Assembly: GCA_033439765.1 (NCBI GenBank)
Contig: JAULSN010000008.1
Coordinates: 1,116,001 to 1,180,000 of the forward strand
DNA length: 64,000 nucleotides
Source of the DNA: Lasiosphaeria ovina
Lineage: Eukaryota; Ascomycota; Sordariomycetes; Sordariales; Lasiosphaeriaceae
Direction of reading: 5' to 3'
Under the pieces are notes generated by a model that saw nothing but the letters and a program-made list of their open reading frames with translations, did no database searches and was not told where the DNA came from. The position numbers were made by a program, and so were the translations under genes. Shown piece by piece: positions 13,101-23,992 of this stretch. Position 1 is the first letter of the stretch; each line of letters begins with the position of its first letter.

Positions 13101-15620
13101 GAAAACTGGCAGTACGATGACCTGGTAACTAATCCTTCGGAATTCAATGGAGACTCGGGCGAGCATGGCGACCAGCATTGGCCTGGCGACACTACACCTA
13201 GGCAACGGGCTCTGGACGCTCAAGATGACATTGAATATGAGCAACTAGACAACGAAGCGGCCCATGAGAGAGACAGCGGCCACGGTCTAGGCATTGCTGG
13301 AGCTGCGGGTACCGCGGCAGCGGTGGCGGCAGGAACTGCTGCTGCTCTAGCCGCATCTCAACACCACAGCCGCCAGCCAAGTCAGGAGCAAGAGGATGAA
13401 TGGTATCGGACTTCAGACGACAAAAAGCGCGACACTTTAATAACGAATCCCTATGAAGGAGCAAGCCCCATCGCTCACCTCGCCGGCATCACTGACGGTT
13501 TTCTTGGACAGTCTGGGTTTGACAACCAGGACTATAGCCATGCTTATGCGGCGCGCAGCCCACTTGGCCACAAGGTTGACGAGGGATACATCTCGCAGGG
13601 CCCGAACAAGACACCAGACATCCAGAACATCAAGGGCAAGGGCCTCGACATGACCCTTCAAACCACAGGCGGCGCTGGGATGATCGATGATCCGTTCTAC
13701 ACGACAAAGCACATGCGACACCTCAGCGGCATGTCGCAGGGGATGGGGTCTCCGCTCTACGACGCCTCCACCGGCATGGGTATCGACAGAATCGAGTCCA
13801 AAGATATCGTCGCGCTGATGCAACACCTGATGGTCAGAGATGCCCAACGAAGTGCGCGAGACACGGAGATCTTGGTCACCCTGGTTCGAAGCGCAACTGA
13901 TATGCGCACCAAATTTGAAGACATCAAGAGGATGCTGGCGGATACCGAGGATGTCATCATCACCGAAGTCAAGGAGAATACAGAAAAGACAGTTCAGCGG
14001 GCCATCAATGGCCCACGGCCCTACCCCGGCAGCGGTGCTCGGTCGCTACAGGGCGGCGGCTCGCTAGCAGGCACAGTCAACGGCGACGACATTAACGCAA
14101 AGAAGAGGAACATCTTCCGCCGTGCCCTCAAAGGCCTGAGTGCTAAAGGGACTAACGATCTGGGCAGGATCGAAGATATGTTGATGCAGCTGCTGACAGA
14201 AGTGGACGTGCTCAAGGCCCAGACCGCGCCCGAACCGGTGCATGGAAGCAACAGAGAGGAGCAGTCATATGACCACATACAACCAGAGGTCCAGTACGAG
14301 CAGGACCACGGCTACGAGCCGGAGGGAAACGCTGGCACCTCTACAGCAAGTCACGCCTCCCAGTCGGGTCATCTCTCCATCCAGTCCCGAGGCACGTCTG
14401 GCAAGGCCGGGTACGATCGAAAGGTGTCGGCGCACAGGATAAGTACCGTGCCCGAGGCCAACGAAGAAGACTATGACCACGGCAACATCCATGAAGCTCG
14501 TGGGAGCCCCCATTACAGCAGCAAGCCAGACATGCTCATGACACCTGCGCAAGATCAACGTGGCAGCTCGGTCCCCTTGGCCACCCCACCGGAAGCGTCG
14601 GCTCCGGTCCAGACATCGCTGAGCAACGAGAATACTCCTCGGACAGAAGAGGGGAAGAAGCACAAGAGCGGTAGATCCAGTTGGTTTCCTATCCCGAAAA
14701 TTTCGCGCTGGTCTGAGACGACGACGTCCAGCGTCGCCCAAGTCTTCCGGCGAAGTGGAAACTCACGCAAGAACGACGACGACGGCAACTTCCAAGGGGC
14801 CGACGATCGCCAGTTCCACAGCGCTCCATCCCGGTCGGGATCTATTGGTAGCTACCCGGATACCTTCCAATTCTCAAATCCCCACCAGGTTCAGAGCGAC
14901 CAGCTCCACACAGGCTTCTCGGAGCCCAACCTTGGCGGAGACCTCTACGAGGGCGGATCGGATACAAACCTCCAACAGCCCCCACCCTTGGGTCTAAACT
15001 TCGTCAGCATGACGCCTGAGGACCCCAAATACAAGGCACACCGTGACTCGCTCAATTTGCAGCACCCTCAGCCGCGCCAAGGGCAAACTGAACGCTTCAA
15101 AGCGGCACTCGAGTCGCAGGCCCTGGGTTACGACTCATCCTTGAGCCCTAGGTCGGCGGATTGGGCTGGCTCGGTTACCAGCTTGAACCGGTTCCCTCGC
15201 AATCCGAATAGGGATAGCTATGGCTCCGGCGGGGAGCAGTACCAGCAGCATTGGACGTCCTCACCTGGGGCAGCCAACATGACCGCCACTGCCGGGCCGC
15301 CGCGCCCGCCGAAGGAACCAATCATTCTCACCTCGAGCCCGGGTGGAGGTACACCACCGCAGAATAAGCGGCTCAGCAAATTGCAGAAGCAGAGCCCACT
15401 ACCACACCACAGCGTTGAAAGCGGCTACGGAACCATGACGCACGGTGTTCCAACCGCCAGCTACATTAGCCAGAGCCGCGACGGCGGGAGCCCCCGTCTC
15501 GAGAACCGCAACCTCAGCGGCGCGTTGGGCGTCTCGCGGCGGCCCAGTGGACCTCGGCCCATGAGCGTCAGCCCTATGAGCGAGGACGGAGAGGGGAAGA
15601 GGAAGAGAGGTGCGCGATGA
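10107..15620 (+). CDS. Large disordered protein of unknown function (1837 aa)
   Basis: A single uninterrupted exon of 1837 codons. I do not recognise a catalytic family. Most of it is Ser/Asp/Arg/Gly-rich and probably disordered. An early motif (SLLIEYFEGGK, then KPSVRVRLTPSS) looks structured. There are short RS-type repeats (RSRSRSPSR). Four Ala-rich hydrophobic segments occur at intervals: TGAAVGLAAAAAADKL, KAAAVGAGLGAAALAAHEAL, AIAFAAVGAAAAVL and GIAGAAGTAAAVAAGTAAAL. A His/Gln/Glu run (EQHQQHQQHEQHEQ) follows. The only likely coiled-coil is near residues 1230-1300, an alternating helix with DAQRSARDTEILVTLVRSAT and later FEDIKRMLADTEDVI. The C-terminus ends in a basic GKRKRGAR. A cortical, scaffold or septal role would fit the composition but is a guess. 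The gene is co-oriented with the P450 3 kb downstream. Confidence 0.85.
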   Translation: MGVEGKKRSTAPPLPAPTETESTILTATPTDLGTDVSRPGDDKSSYSLPSDGTPVTIKTGHRASKSQTSLLIEYFEGGKGTSESGSSEQRKPSVRVRLTPSSKHRTKSGSDRDRIEITQTKSRKASLTRRTTAGASSAKASRTDAEALSALSGDFEDASSYASATEESNVSRNPIDIEIDRGGNVRRRRPASPLIPPADGSKSSYLPPTMSDISAIPTDSFLDGSGPTTSFKMSEGKRSRSRSPSRTGDYITGAAVGLAAAAAADKLRNKSGDRDRVLVSKTRDKEKDRKHKSSKSRTSSLSKDDKYAEVPKSPRRRSSKGQADSLVSGADSSVVSSGLSPSHRSMDQHSIRSGTSKASSINNPKLLETVEDAIRRLILPELNALKREQSRHKDRRGSTTSSATTASREDYASDRRRSSGTDKNVATPRDSLKSKDRRDREARNDFDDSPSQSAVSHDSVEDIRHIDDTPMRSTDRLKAAAVGAGLGAAALAAHEALKSPSDDKHRRRRRAKLRGQGSDLGPEDEDSDLLSPGPPMPFMGDVNPSEVTRASILSADTDVDRPHSASEELTPVRDLSRGQLSAESSPTPTRSSTLQALGAQHANISHGDLKTLPRRRTGEFGAYETNEYGEVDPAQQEEYEEEEYDDSGPSYAQPSAYDYYITQDVPPPLKYTPYQPERRGLSPIPSVSGYTEGGSEAPNRDSRVTQHTADSVSSPEKSPLLDRGMHSPSSVPSNLMGREFGDDDRSMRSSARDQGNDMSALGSEIERVGSGQAVRAVGANPDFVHPLGIESNVASLVDGSMLDESVLTGDSSAVGNQNYIGRESMATLEEEPTRDLGTPTKRSVGSHREYADERPETPMSASQQSQRSREFAEYEVDDYGRKIPQATKYRHSPSESEKAIAFAAVGAAAAVLRAQHEKGKQDGQDGAPGYQPAGVQRNRSFKERAMHGQHPGTEPKFSADRLVDEHEQHQQHQQHEQHEQPKMGYSGIPDPSNPLPETENWQYDDLVTNPSEFNGDSGEHGDQHWPGDTTPRQRALDAQDDIEYEQLDNEAAHERDSGHGLGIAGAAGTAAAVAAGTAAALAASQHHSRQPSQEQEDEWYRTSDDKKRDTLITNPYEGASPIAHLAGITDGFLGQSGFDNQDYSHAYAARSPLGHKVDEGYISQGPNKTPDIQNIKGKGLDMTLQTTGGAGMIDDPFYTTKHMRHLSGMSQGMGSPLYDASTGMGIDRIESKDIVALMQHLMVRDAQRSARDTEILVTLVRSATDMRTKFEDIKRMLADTEDVIITEVKENTEKTVQRAINGPRPYPGSGARSLQGGGSLAGTVNGDDINAKKRNIFRRALKGLSAKGTNDLGRIEDMLMQLLTEVDVLKAQTAPEPVHGSNREEQSYDHIQPEVQYEQDHGYEPEGNAGTSTASHASQSGHLSIQSRGTSGKAGYDRKVSAHRISTVPEANEEDYDHGNIHEARGSPHYSSKPDMLMTPAQDQRGSSVPLATPPEASAPVQTSLSNENTPRTEEGKKHKSGRSSWFPIPKISRWSETTTSSVAQVFRRSGNSRKNDDDGNFQGADDRQFHSAPSRSGSIGSYPDTFQFSNPHQVQSDQLHTGFSEPNLGGDLYEGGSDTNLQQPPPLGLNFVSMTPEDPKYKAHRDSLNLQHPQPRQGQTERFKAALESQALGYDSSLSPRSADWAGSVTSLNRFPRNPNRDSYGSGGEQYQQHWTSSPGAANMTATAGPPRPPKEPIILTSSPGGGTPPQNKRLSKLQKQSPLPHHSVESGYGTMTHGVPTASYISQSRDGGSPRLENRNLSGALGVSRRPSGPRPMSVSPMSEDGEGKRKRGAR

Positions 15621-18600
15621 GAATACCCAGGTGTGCTGTAGACGATGCTGACCATTTGTGCGCAACAGATACATTTGGCACCATTGCCTCCCACGAGACG
15701 GACACCTTTTAGGAGAAGAGCCCGTCTCCGGATTTGGCCGGGGCGTGGGCGGCACTTTTGAAGTGATTCGCCGTGGCCCCGCCACCTTGTGACTGACTGA
15801 TTGCGTTTTACGACCACTTCACGGGCTGCTGGATGGCCTATTTCCGTTTATACTATTCCTATCAGCATTTTAATGGATGAAATGCGGGAAGAATGGGTCA
15901 GCTGGATTCCGAGGGATAGTTGGCAGTGTGGGCTCCATTGGTGGGGCAGGCCACAATGCTCTGTTCCGGACATTTTTATTATTTTACCCAGTGCCCACGC
16001 CACTTTATAGAGAGACAAATCCTGTTTGGATATGATGTCAACAGCGCGCGGTGGGGGACTATGCCCAATGCATATTGCCTGCCTACCTTTATCTTACCTA
16101 CTTTGCCTTTTATGGAAGCGAGCTTGGGAAGAAGAGAGATATCCGGGCCATGTTTTGTGATTGGTGTATTTGCGGGAATATTGTCTCGAGGCAATATGGG
16201 ACAGAAAAGGCGAGAAAGAGGAGAAGAGAAAAGTCGGGTTGGGTTGGGGGCAGATTTGGGAGGACAGACAGAAAAAGGGACCCCCGGCGGGTATGGCGCC
16301 CTTCTTGACTATATTTCTATGGCTATGGGAGGTGAGGAGAGATGGTGGAGGGAGAGGGAAGAGGGGGGAGGGGAGAGAGAAGGGGATTTTACGAACGACT
16401 TTATGATGACCCAACTTACGAAGCGAAATCTCCGTCCCCATTTTCTTGCGCTTTTTGCCCGCGTGATCCATGCCGTGCATACATTCCACAGCGTGTCTTT
16501 GCGTTTGCCGTTTTGAAACTCTTAACTTGACGCCGCATACTCTCTGTACACTCGAGCAGCACTGTATTGTATCTACGTACTCTGTATTGGGACATGTGCC
16601 CCTTTGTCCCAAGCCAGCGGTCCAGAATACGGCTGTGTCTTGTCTTGTTCGGATGCCAGCTCCTCTTGCCTTTAGATTCGGGTGGATCTCATCCGGAGAC
16701 AATGGCCAAGAGCTAGCAGGCAGCCAAAGGTTATCAACTACGTAGGTACCTTAGCTATGGTCTGTCGGATATTGACTTGTAATCATGTTTTGCCGCTGGG
16801 GCTAGTTCTCGCCATTATACCTAGGTTTCGAAAAGAGCGCGCTCTACGAGACGTCATTATTGAAGTATCAGTGTGTCATTCGATCTGTACATATAAAGAA
16901 AGTAAAGATAGGAGAGGCTTCAGAGGACAGGGCAGGAAAGTTGTGCTCCCAGCTCAATGTACATACATCTAGCCGCATACCTACCTAGGTACAGAAACAT
17001 TCGAACTAGACGTGCCGCCATCAAACACGGAATAAACCCCCTGACGGCGGGAGTCTCTATCCACATCTAGGTCCGTAGCATGCGTAGGTACAGTACATAC
17101 ATGTGTGGGTATGGGGAAGTGAAAACTGAAAGGTGAAAAGTATCCGCACCTACATGGGGTTAACGAGTTGGGGGATAGCAAAGAAGGGAAACGGTTATCC
17201 ACTAGACGTGTCTCGATACCTTTCCGGAGCTATTGGCAGCATCGCACCTGGGCCAGGGGTGATGTCGTCGGGAAGACTGTCATCTGTTTGTGACAGAGCA
17301 GTGGCAGATAGACAAACGTATCTCCAAGTCTGAAGGCAGAGATATGGTTTAGCCGGGCTCTCTCAGTCTATAGGGCTAGGCAGGGACAATGTGGCAAGTT
17401 AACAAATACTTTCATCAAGGAACTTCCTTTGGGGAGGTCTCTAACCTGCCAAATTGAAAACAACCTAATGTAAATAATAGTAATAAGGTAGTGAGGCTGT
17501 AAGGGACTGTTTGCTACCTAGACAAAGGGAATAGGGGAAGCTAATCCAACCGCAACTTCCAAGTGCAAGCAGTCTTGAATCAACCAAGGAATCTTTATCG
17601 TTACGTTAGAACTGAAGTCTTCTCTAGGGTATTCCGTCTTGGCGTTGGCTGTGGAAACGGGAAAGAGCCGCCGACGACAACCAGATCGATCTGGACAAGA
17701 ACGGTTCTTGGCCTGCACCTCCCCTGTCTCGTCTCGATGACCCCTGCAGAACCCGCCCGCTTGGCGCTAGGGGACGTTGTCGGTTGTCAACCCCGTAGAC
17801 GACAGCGCCACTACAACGGGCCCCAACGTCAATTCGAGAATCTCACGTGTGAAAGCCGGGAATAATTCCTCGCCTCTTCTTTCTTACCACTACTCCGGGT
17901 GCCGCTGCGAATTCCGCTCTCGGGCGTAAATAGTGCCAGTCTCCATTTGGGCTAGGCCTCGGTTCAGAGAAGGGCTCTCAGAATACAGCTAGCTAGAACT
18001 ACAGGGGGACGGCGTCCTGCCGGGCGGGCATGAGAAAGGAGGTCCGGCGACGTCGGGAACAGCGGAACAGCGGAACAGCAGAACAACCAGATGCAGGCGA
18101 CAAGGCACGAAACCACCCCGCCATAAGGCTTCCTCACAAACAAAGAGCGCATGCCAAAACACGCACACATCCGCAGTGTGCAGTCTCTCGGTATTCGCCT
18201 TCTTTTGAAGAGCACATGGGCTTATCGGGTACCAAACCCAGGCAGGGCCCAGGCAGTGTTTGTCTGACCGTCTCGAGCGCACGGTCCGTCGATAGTCGGT
18301 GTCGCGGCCGTTTCACGTTTCAGAGCCCTCGACTAGTGTCTGTCCAGACAAGTATCTACAAAACGCCACCTACCTTGGAGCATAGCCAGAATAAGCCTAC
18401 GGACCTACCACCAGTTACTCCTTCAGTGGACGCCTCAGCCCTAACTCATCCCCCACAACAGACGACGCCTGGCGTCTTGAGAAGCTGGATGAGATGAGCC
18501 TTTGATCCCTGACCAGAACTAAATATACATCTTAATCCAAGTCCAGTCAAATATTTGGCGTTGCGGATAGCTTTGGAGATAGCTATCTCACTCAGCTGAT

Positions 18601-18687
18601 GAGTGCAGCGGAGGGACGACTGCCTATGCACCTTCATCTTTAAATTGTCTGATCACACTCGCACAAACCCAGGACGAGGCCGAAACC
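15621..18687. other. Intergenic region, large-protein gene to P450
   Basis: About 3 kb with no supported gene. It holds the 3' flank of the upstream gene, a purine-rich stretch near 16200-16390 (AGAGAGGAGAAG, GGGGGAGGGGAGAG), several ACCTAGGT palindromes (16819-16826 and 16982-16991), and the presumed P450 promoter and leader. Confidence 0.5.
16982..16991. repeat. TACCTAGGTA palindrome (recurring intergenic motif)
   Basis: Perfect 10-bp palindrome. The ACCTAGGT core recurs at 16819-16826 and within the 12-bp palindrome at 55493-55504. Related TAGGTACC/GGTACCTA strings occur in other intergenic stretches. Confidence 0.6.
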
Positions 18688-20770
18688 ATGGTCTCGACAG
18701 TCCTCTTCGCCCTCGGCGCCCTCGTGCTATGGGGCGCCTACGCCTTCACCACGGCTCTGCGCCGCAATATCCTCAAGGCCCGCCAGACGGGCATCCCGTA
18801 CATTGTCTTCCGTGAGTCGGGTCTCAGCCTCGCATGTCGCTCCCGCGCCCGCCCAGACGCTTGCTTACCGTACCCTCAGCCGTCCACCCTTTCAACCTGT
18901 CCTGGCAGCTCACGTCCTGGTTCTGGCTGCCCCTGATCAGGCGGCTCCTCCCAAAGCCATGGTGGGAGCGGCAACTATTGTACGTGTCCCCCTTACTCCC
19001 ACATCGCATCGGGGCTGACCGGCCGGCCATCGCAGCGTCATGACTCCCGACTGGGCGTGGAACACGCGCCAGGAGCACTTTGACAAGCTGGGCGAGTCGT
19101 TTCTCATTGTCAGCGCCGAGGAGATTACGCTGTTCAGCGAGAGCGCCGAAGTCATTGAGCAGGTCATGCACCGCCGCGAGGCCTTCCCCAAGGACACGGC
19201 CAAGTACGACGTGCTCGCCATGTTCGGCCGCAACGTGCTCACCACCGAGGGCGCCCTCTGGCGCATGCACCGCAAGGTCACCAGCGCCAGCTTCAACGAG
19301 AAGAACGCCGCCAAGACCTTTGCCCAGGCCATCGTCCAGACCCAGGGCCTGATTGGCACCTACTTCGGCTCGCCCGCCCAGGAGCGCGCCGGCACCACTG
19401 GAACCATCACCTCGCTCGAGCACGACGCCATGACCTGGGCTCTCAACACCATCGCCTACGTCGGTTTTGGCCTGCAGCTGCTCTGGCCCGGCCAGAAGCT
19501 CCCCGACGACATCGACCCCAAGCTGGCCAAGTACGGGAGCCTGGAGCCGCCCCCCGGCTACACGATGAACTTTGCCGCGTCGCTGGCAACGGTGCTCCAC
19601 AGGATAGTTGCCCTGCTGGTCTTTCCCGTGCCCGTGTTGAAGCTGCTGCCCTTTGAGTGGGCCAGGCAGGCGTGGTCGGCCAAGGAGAACTACTCAAAGT
19701 ACATGGACGACTTCCTGCGCGAGAAGCTGGACGAGGTGCGCCGGGGCGACAACGCGCAGGTGGGCATGGACATCATGGGCCAGCTAGTGCGGTCCAAGTA
19801 CGAGCAGTCGCAGCTGAAGAAGGCGGACGGGGCCAAGCAGCTCGAGGACAGCGACATTGTCGGCAACGCCTTCATCATGACCCTCGCGGGCCACGAGACG
19901 ACGGCCAACATCCTACACTTCCTCCTCATCGAGCTGGCCACCAACCCGGGGGCGCAGCGGCGGCTGCAGCAGGACATCGACGCGCTGTTCGGGGACAGCG
20001 ACCCGGCGACGTGGAACTACGAGGACAAGATCAGCGCCGTGCTCGCCAGCCACATCGGCGCGTGCGTCAACGAGACGCTGCGCCTGATGCCGCCCGTGAC
20101 GGGCATCCCCAAGATCGTGTCGGCCGACGGCGACCAGACCATCACCATCGACGGCAAGCCCCACGTGCTGCCGGTGGGCATGACCATCAGCCTCCTGGCC
20201 GTGTCGGCGCACCGCAACCCGCGGTGGTGGCCGACCAGGCCGAGCGAGCGGTCGGGCGCGGCGACGGACCTCGACGACTACCTGCCCGAGCGCTGGTTCC
20301 GGCCGAGCCTGACAGCCACCAGCACCAGCAGCAGCAGCACCAGCAGCAGCGGGCCTTCTGATTCTGCACCGAACGAAGCGCAAGAAGACTACGGCGGGTT
20401 CCAGGGGTCGGACACGAGCGCGTCGCTGTACCGGCCGGTGCGGGGCAGCTTCGTGCCGTTCAGCGACGGGCCGCGGTCGTGCCTGGGGCGGCGCATCGCC
20501 ATGGTCGAGATGGTGGCCGCCGTGGCCACCATCTTCCAGAGGCACAGCATAGAGCTCGCGGTCGACGAGTGGGCTGCGGACGACGAGGTCGGCACGATGG
20601 GCGCCGAGGAGCGGCGCCGCGTCTACGCCAAGGCGCAGCACAGGAGCAGGGACACCCTCCGGCAGGCCACCTCCATCCTGACGCTCAAGCTGCACGACGG
20701 CAAGTTCGTGCCGGTGCGCGTCGTCAAGCGCGGGCGCGAGCGCTTTGTGAGCGACCCCGCGCTGCTGTGA
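18688..20770 (+). CDS. Cytochrome P450 monooxygenase
   Basis: Three exons (18688-18811, 18880-18979, 19036-20770) give 652 residues. Both introns are GT-AG and short. An N-terminal membrane anchor (TVLFALGALVLWGAYAFTTAL) should place it in the ER membrane. The I-helix oxygen-binding motif AGHETT is at residues 359-364, the K-helix ETLR (E421, R424) and the haem loop FSDGPRSCLGRR with ligand Cys557. The sequence style resembles the CYP4/CYP52-like fatty-acid clan, but substrate and CYP family cannot be fixed by eye. The protein is longer than the usual 500-540 residues. Part of the excess is a Ser/Thr-rich insert of about 35 residues (around residues 500-535) between the PERW region and the haem loop, plus an extended C-terminus. 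It has no biosynthetic-cluster neighbours. Confidence 0.9.
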
Positions 20771-22002
20771 AGACAAGACGGCGAGACCACTGTGATGATG
20801 CCATGGTGGATATTAAATATTGGATATTAGATATTGGATAGACTCGATCACACTTATATATACCTCCGTGCAGATACTCTGTTTCATACTTGAATTCCTC
20901 GAATTAGGTGTACACTTTTTCTTGTTTCACAGATGGAATACAGACACGATGGCAACGCGTCGGTTGATCCCGTAGGCACTTGTAGGACTCACAACCAACT
21001 ATCCGTATTCCGTATATGGGGAAGAGGATACCCACAGATTTATATGTCGAATATCTATCACCCACGCATTCATTTGCTAAGGCCCCTAGTAGTCGCTTGT
21101 GAATTCGACAAGTGCCTACGGTATTTCGGTGATGGCCATCAACAGGTTGACTCTCTCAATCTCGTAACTCTCATCTTCTCGGATGGTGATTGGCCGCGTT
21201 GGGAGCAAGCTCATCTTGCTCCAGAGACAGCGAGGGTCCACTATTCTCTGATCCCCAGCCACTCGATTTTTGAGTTTCCCCATCCTCCCCCGCCCAGCCC
21301 CAGCCTCCAGCCCCGGGCCAGAACAGGGCGTGCCCCAGAGTCTGGTGCCCGCCGGTAGCCCACGCTCTCCGTCAGTCGTCAGTCGTCAGTCGGCCGGTTA
21401 CCGCCTAAGCAAGCAGCACCTCAGCCGCTGTGGTCCGTCTCCCACACAACACACCTCAGGCAGTGGAGGTAAACAACGCAGAGAGCCCCCTCCCCCAACA
21501 GGAAGCTCCCGCCCACCGCCCACCGCCGCTGTTGTTGACGCTACCCGCCTTCCGCACGCCGCCGCCAACACACACCTCACCTGCCTTACCAGCCTCCCCA
21601 CCACACTGACACTCCACCACACGCGTGTGCCCCAAGCTCTCGCAAGCTCCAACAACACAGCAGGTTTACACTATTTTGCTCTACACACAGCCTGCGAATA
21701 GAATCACTAGCACTCGTCGACGACGACGACGACGACGACGACGACATCGCATCGCACCCCCAAGGCACGCGATAATTATTCCCGTGCAGCACTCTGGGCA
21801 TCGCATCGCATCACATCGCATAGGTATCGCATCGCAAAAGCGCAAAGCGCAATTAAGGTTCACCCCCGCCCGCCGCGACCCGGATACTCCACCGCCACCG
21901 ACGACGACAGTGAGAAAGGGAATCGGGCAGATATTTGATTATTACCCTGGGAGCACTTCGAGGAGAGATATATTTCCTCGTCAAACGCATAAAATCGCAA
22001 AG
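20771..22002. other. Intergenic region and leader of SAP-like gene
   Basis: No supported gene. The 3' side (21300-22000) is C-rich then CA-rich, with a CGA run and a degenerate array of ATCGC units at about 21745-21835, and is likely the 5' leader of the next gene. Confidence 0.5.
21718..21745. repeat. (CGA)n microsatellite with ATCGC array
   Basis: About nine perfect CGA units, immediately followed by interspersed CATCGCATCGC and ACATCGCATAGG units to about 21835. Located in the presumed 5' leader of the next gene. Confidence 0.8.
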
Positions 22003-23756
22003 ATGTCGGGCGCAAACAGCTGGCTGTCCAAGCAGCGCAAGTCGGACCTGGTCGAGCTGGCGCAGACCATCGGGCTGCAAGAGTACGTTTTCTCTCTCTT
22101 CTTTTCCCTCTCTTCCGGTTATGGATGTGAAAACGAAACGAAACCATGGCGTTGTCTGTCTTTGCGCTCTTGTGCGCTCTTGTTTTTCTTTCCTTTGGGT
22201 GTTGGAGTTGAGTTGGTCGCGTCGCGATGTCGTCCCGCCTATCCTATCCATGGGGGATTTTCGTCTCGTATTACTCCGTATTGTTCTTGTTATCATGATA
22301 CCTCGCCTTGTGTATATACCACGGATGGGTTTTCCTTTGTATGTCTGCTGCCGACATGCGTGCATGCATGCAAGCAAGCACAGTGGGCATTGTCTCAAGA
22401 GTGTCAAGAGACCCAGACGAGAGGAGAGGATCGCGCGCGCGCGCGCGTCGCATGACACGAAAATACTAACACGCGCGCCCAGCTACGAGTCCCTCAAGAA
22501 GAACGACCTCGAGCTGCAGCTCGACGAGTACCTCTCGGAAAACGCGACGCAGTTCCAGTCGAACCCGCGCCTCGGGCCCTACTTCAACCTGCGCGCGCGC
22601 ACCGCCGGGTCGCCCGTTAAGCGCGAGGCCCCCGAGCTTAAGGTGTCCAAGCGGAGGGCCACCAAGGCCGCCGACGAGATTATAGCCGTTGAGTGAGTTT
22701 TTTTTTTGGGTCTTTGTGTCTTACTGCGCGTCATTTCGGCACAGTTTTCGTCTGTGTGTTTGATTTGCCCTGTCTGTCCCCTTGGTTTTCCGAGAGGGGG
22801 GGGTGCGGAGCCGGAAAGTAAACAACAACAGCACATCCACACATACACCCACCCACCCCCGCGCACCGCTCTGTGGATTATCCCGGACAGATATAGACAC
22901 TCCCCCCAAAAAAAACATGTCTAACAGAACCCCCAGCGACGACGAAGACTCGCAGTCGACAACGACAGGCGCCGCCGCCGCCGCCGCAGGAGCAGCCACG
23001 TCGCGGGCGGCGTCATCGGCGTCGACGGCGCTGACGCGCACGCCGGGGCGGGCGCTAGCCCTCGCGAGCCGGATCCCGCTGCCGGCGACGCCGGCGGACG
23101 TGGCGAGCGCGGTGGACCGGGGCACGGTGGCGGTGCGCGAGCGCGTGGCGTCACTGTACGCAGGGTCGGGGATCGGCGAGGCGACGGCGGCCACGCGCGA
23201 ATCACTGTCGACGGTGCGCGCCGTCGTGCTGGCCGTCGCCGCCTTCGAGCTGTATTTCCTGCGCCCCGAGGTCCTGCCCGACCGCTACGCCTTCACCGTG
23301 CCTGCCGTCAAGTTCCTCGGCACCCCCGACGTCCCCGTGTCCCTGCCCGACATGTTCGCCCTGCTGACGGCCTCCTTCTGGGGCCCCGCCCTCACCTGGG
23401 CCCTCACCAGCTGGATCGTCCCCAGCCTGCTGGGCTACCTGTTCAACCTCAGCGCGGCGGCCAACGGCAGCGGCAGCAGCAGCGGTGCGAGTGCATACAA
23501 CACGCGCGGCCGCCCATCATCGGCTGCCCGCGCTGCCGCCGCCGCCGAGTACGTCGTCGACCCGCTCACGTTCAGCATCGCCAAGGCCCTCGCCACGTAC
23601 GTCGTCTACGCCCAGGGCGTCACGTTCGGCGGCTGGCTCGACCCGCAAGCCGTCGCCCGCGTCAACGCCGCCCTCTACAGCGGCTGGAAGGGCGTGCTCG
23701 TCGGGTCCGCCATCACGGGCCTGACGGCTGTTTATGATGCCGTGCTGAGGAAGTGA
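22003..23756 (+). CDS. SAP/HeH-like multipass membrane protein
   Basis: Three exons: 22003-22082, 22483-22692 and 22937-23756, 369 residues. The 400-base first intron has a textbook branch point (TACTAAC) before its acceptor. The N-terminal 60 residues resemble a SAP/HeH helix-extension-helix: SKQRKSDLVELAQTIGL, then DYESLKKNDLELQLDEYL. A basic stretch (VSKRRATKAADE) follows. Then comes an Ala/Ser/Thr-rich linker. The C-terminal half has several hydrophobic segments: VRAVVLAVAAFELYFL, a long FALLTASFWGPALTWALTSW stretch, SIAKALATYVVYAQG and VLVGSAITGLTAVY. A SAP-like head on a membrane protein suggests a nuclear-envelope chromatin tether like Heh1/Lem2, but the family is not proven. Acceptors in the Ala-rich third exon were chosen by frame (GA then CGACGAC). 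Confidence 0.8.
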
Positions 23757-23837
23757 TGAGCTTCTTGCTCCGGTTGACTGTTTCCTCGTTGTGTTTCCTC
23801 GTTAGGGATTGTGTGGAATGAGAGGGATGATGATGAC

Positions 23838-23873
23838 GGAGGAGGAGGAGGGGGAGGAGGAGGAGGAGGAGGA
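23838..23873. repeat. GGA/GGGGA purine tract
   Basis: All-purine run of mostly GGA units just downstream of the membrane-protein gene. Such mirror-like purine tracts can form triplexes. Confidence 0.7.
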
Positions 23874-23971
23874 AAATGGCTGCTGAGCCAGAGGGCGATA
23901 TGGATGGAAATTTTTTTTTGAGAAGGGGGGGGGGGTTCCTGCTCATTTTGGAGTTTCGGGCGTTGTCGTTT

Positions 23972-23992
23972 TGTGTGTGTGTGTGTGTGTGT
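23972..23992. repeat. (TG)n dinucleotide repeat
   Basis: Ten perfect TG units flanked by T-rich DNA. Confidence 0.85.

Noticed and set aside
18824..19600. 258-codon minus-strand open frame
   Set aside because: Antisense to the GC-rich P450 gene; it also crosses the P450 introns and shows no family motif.
19657..20361. 234-codon plus-strand open frame in a second frame of the P450
   Set aside because: Gly/Arg/His-rich shadow frame produced by high third-position GC.
21625..22455. 276-codon plus-strand open frame across the SAP-like gene start
   Set aside because: It runs through the leader repeats, the first exon in the wrong frame and the first intron. The spliced frame gives the coherent protein.
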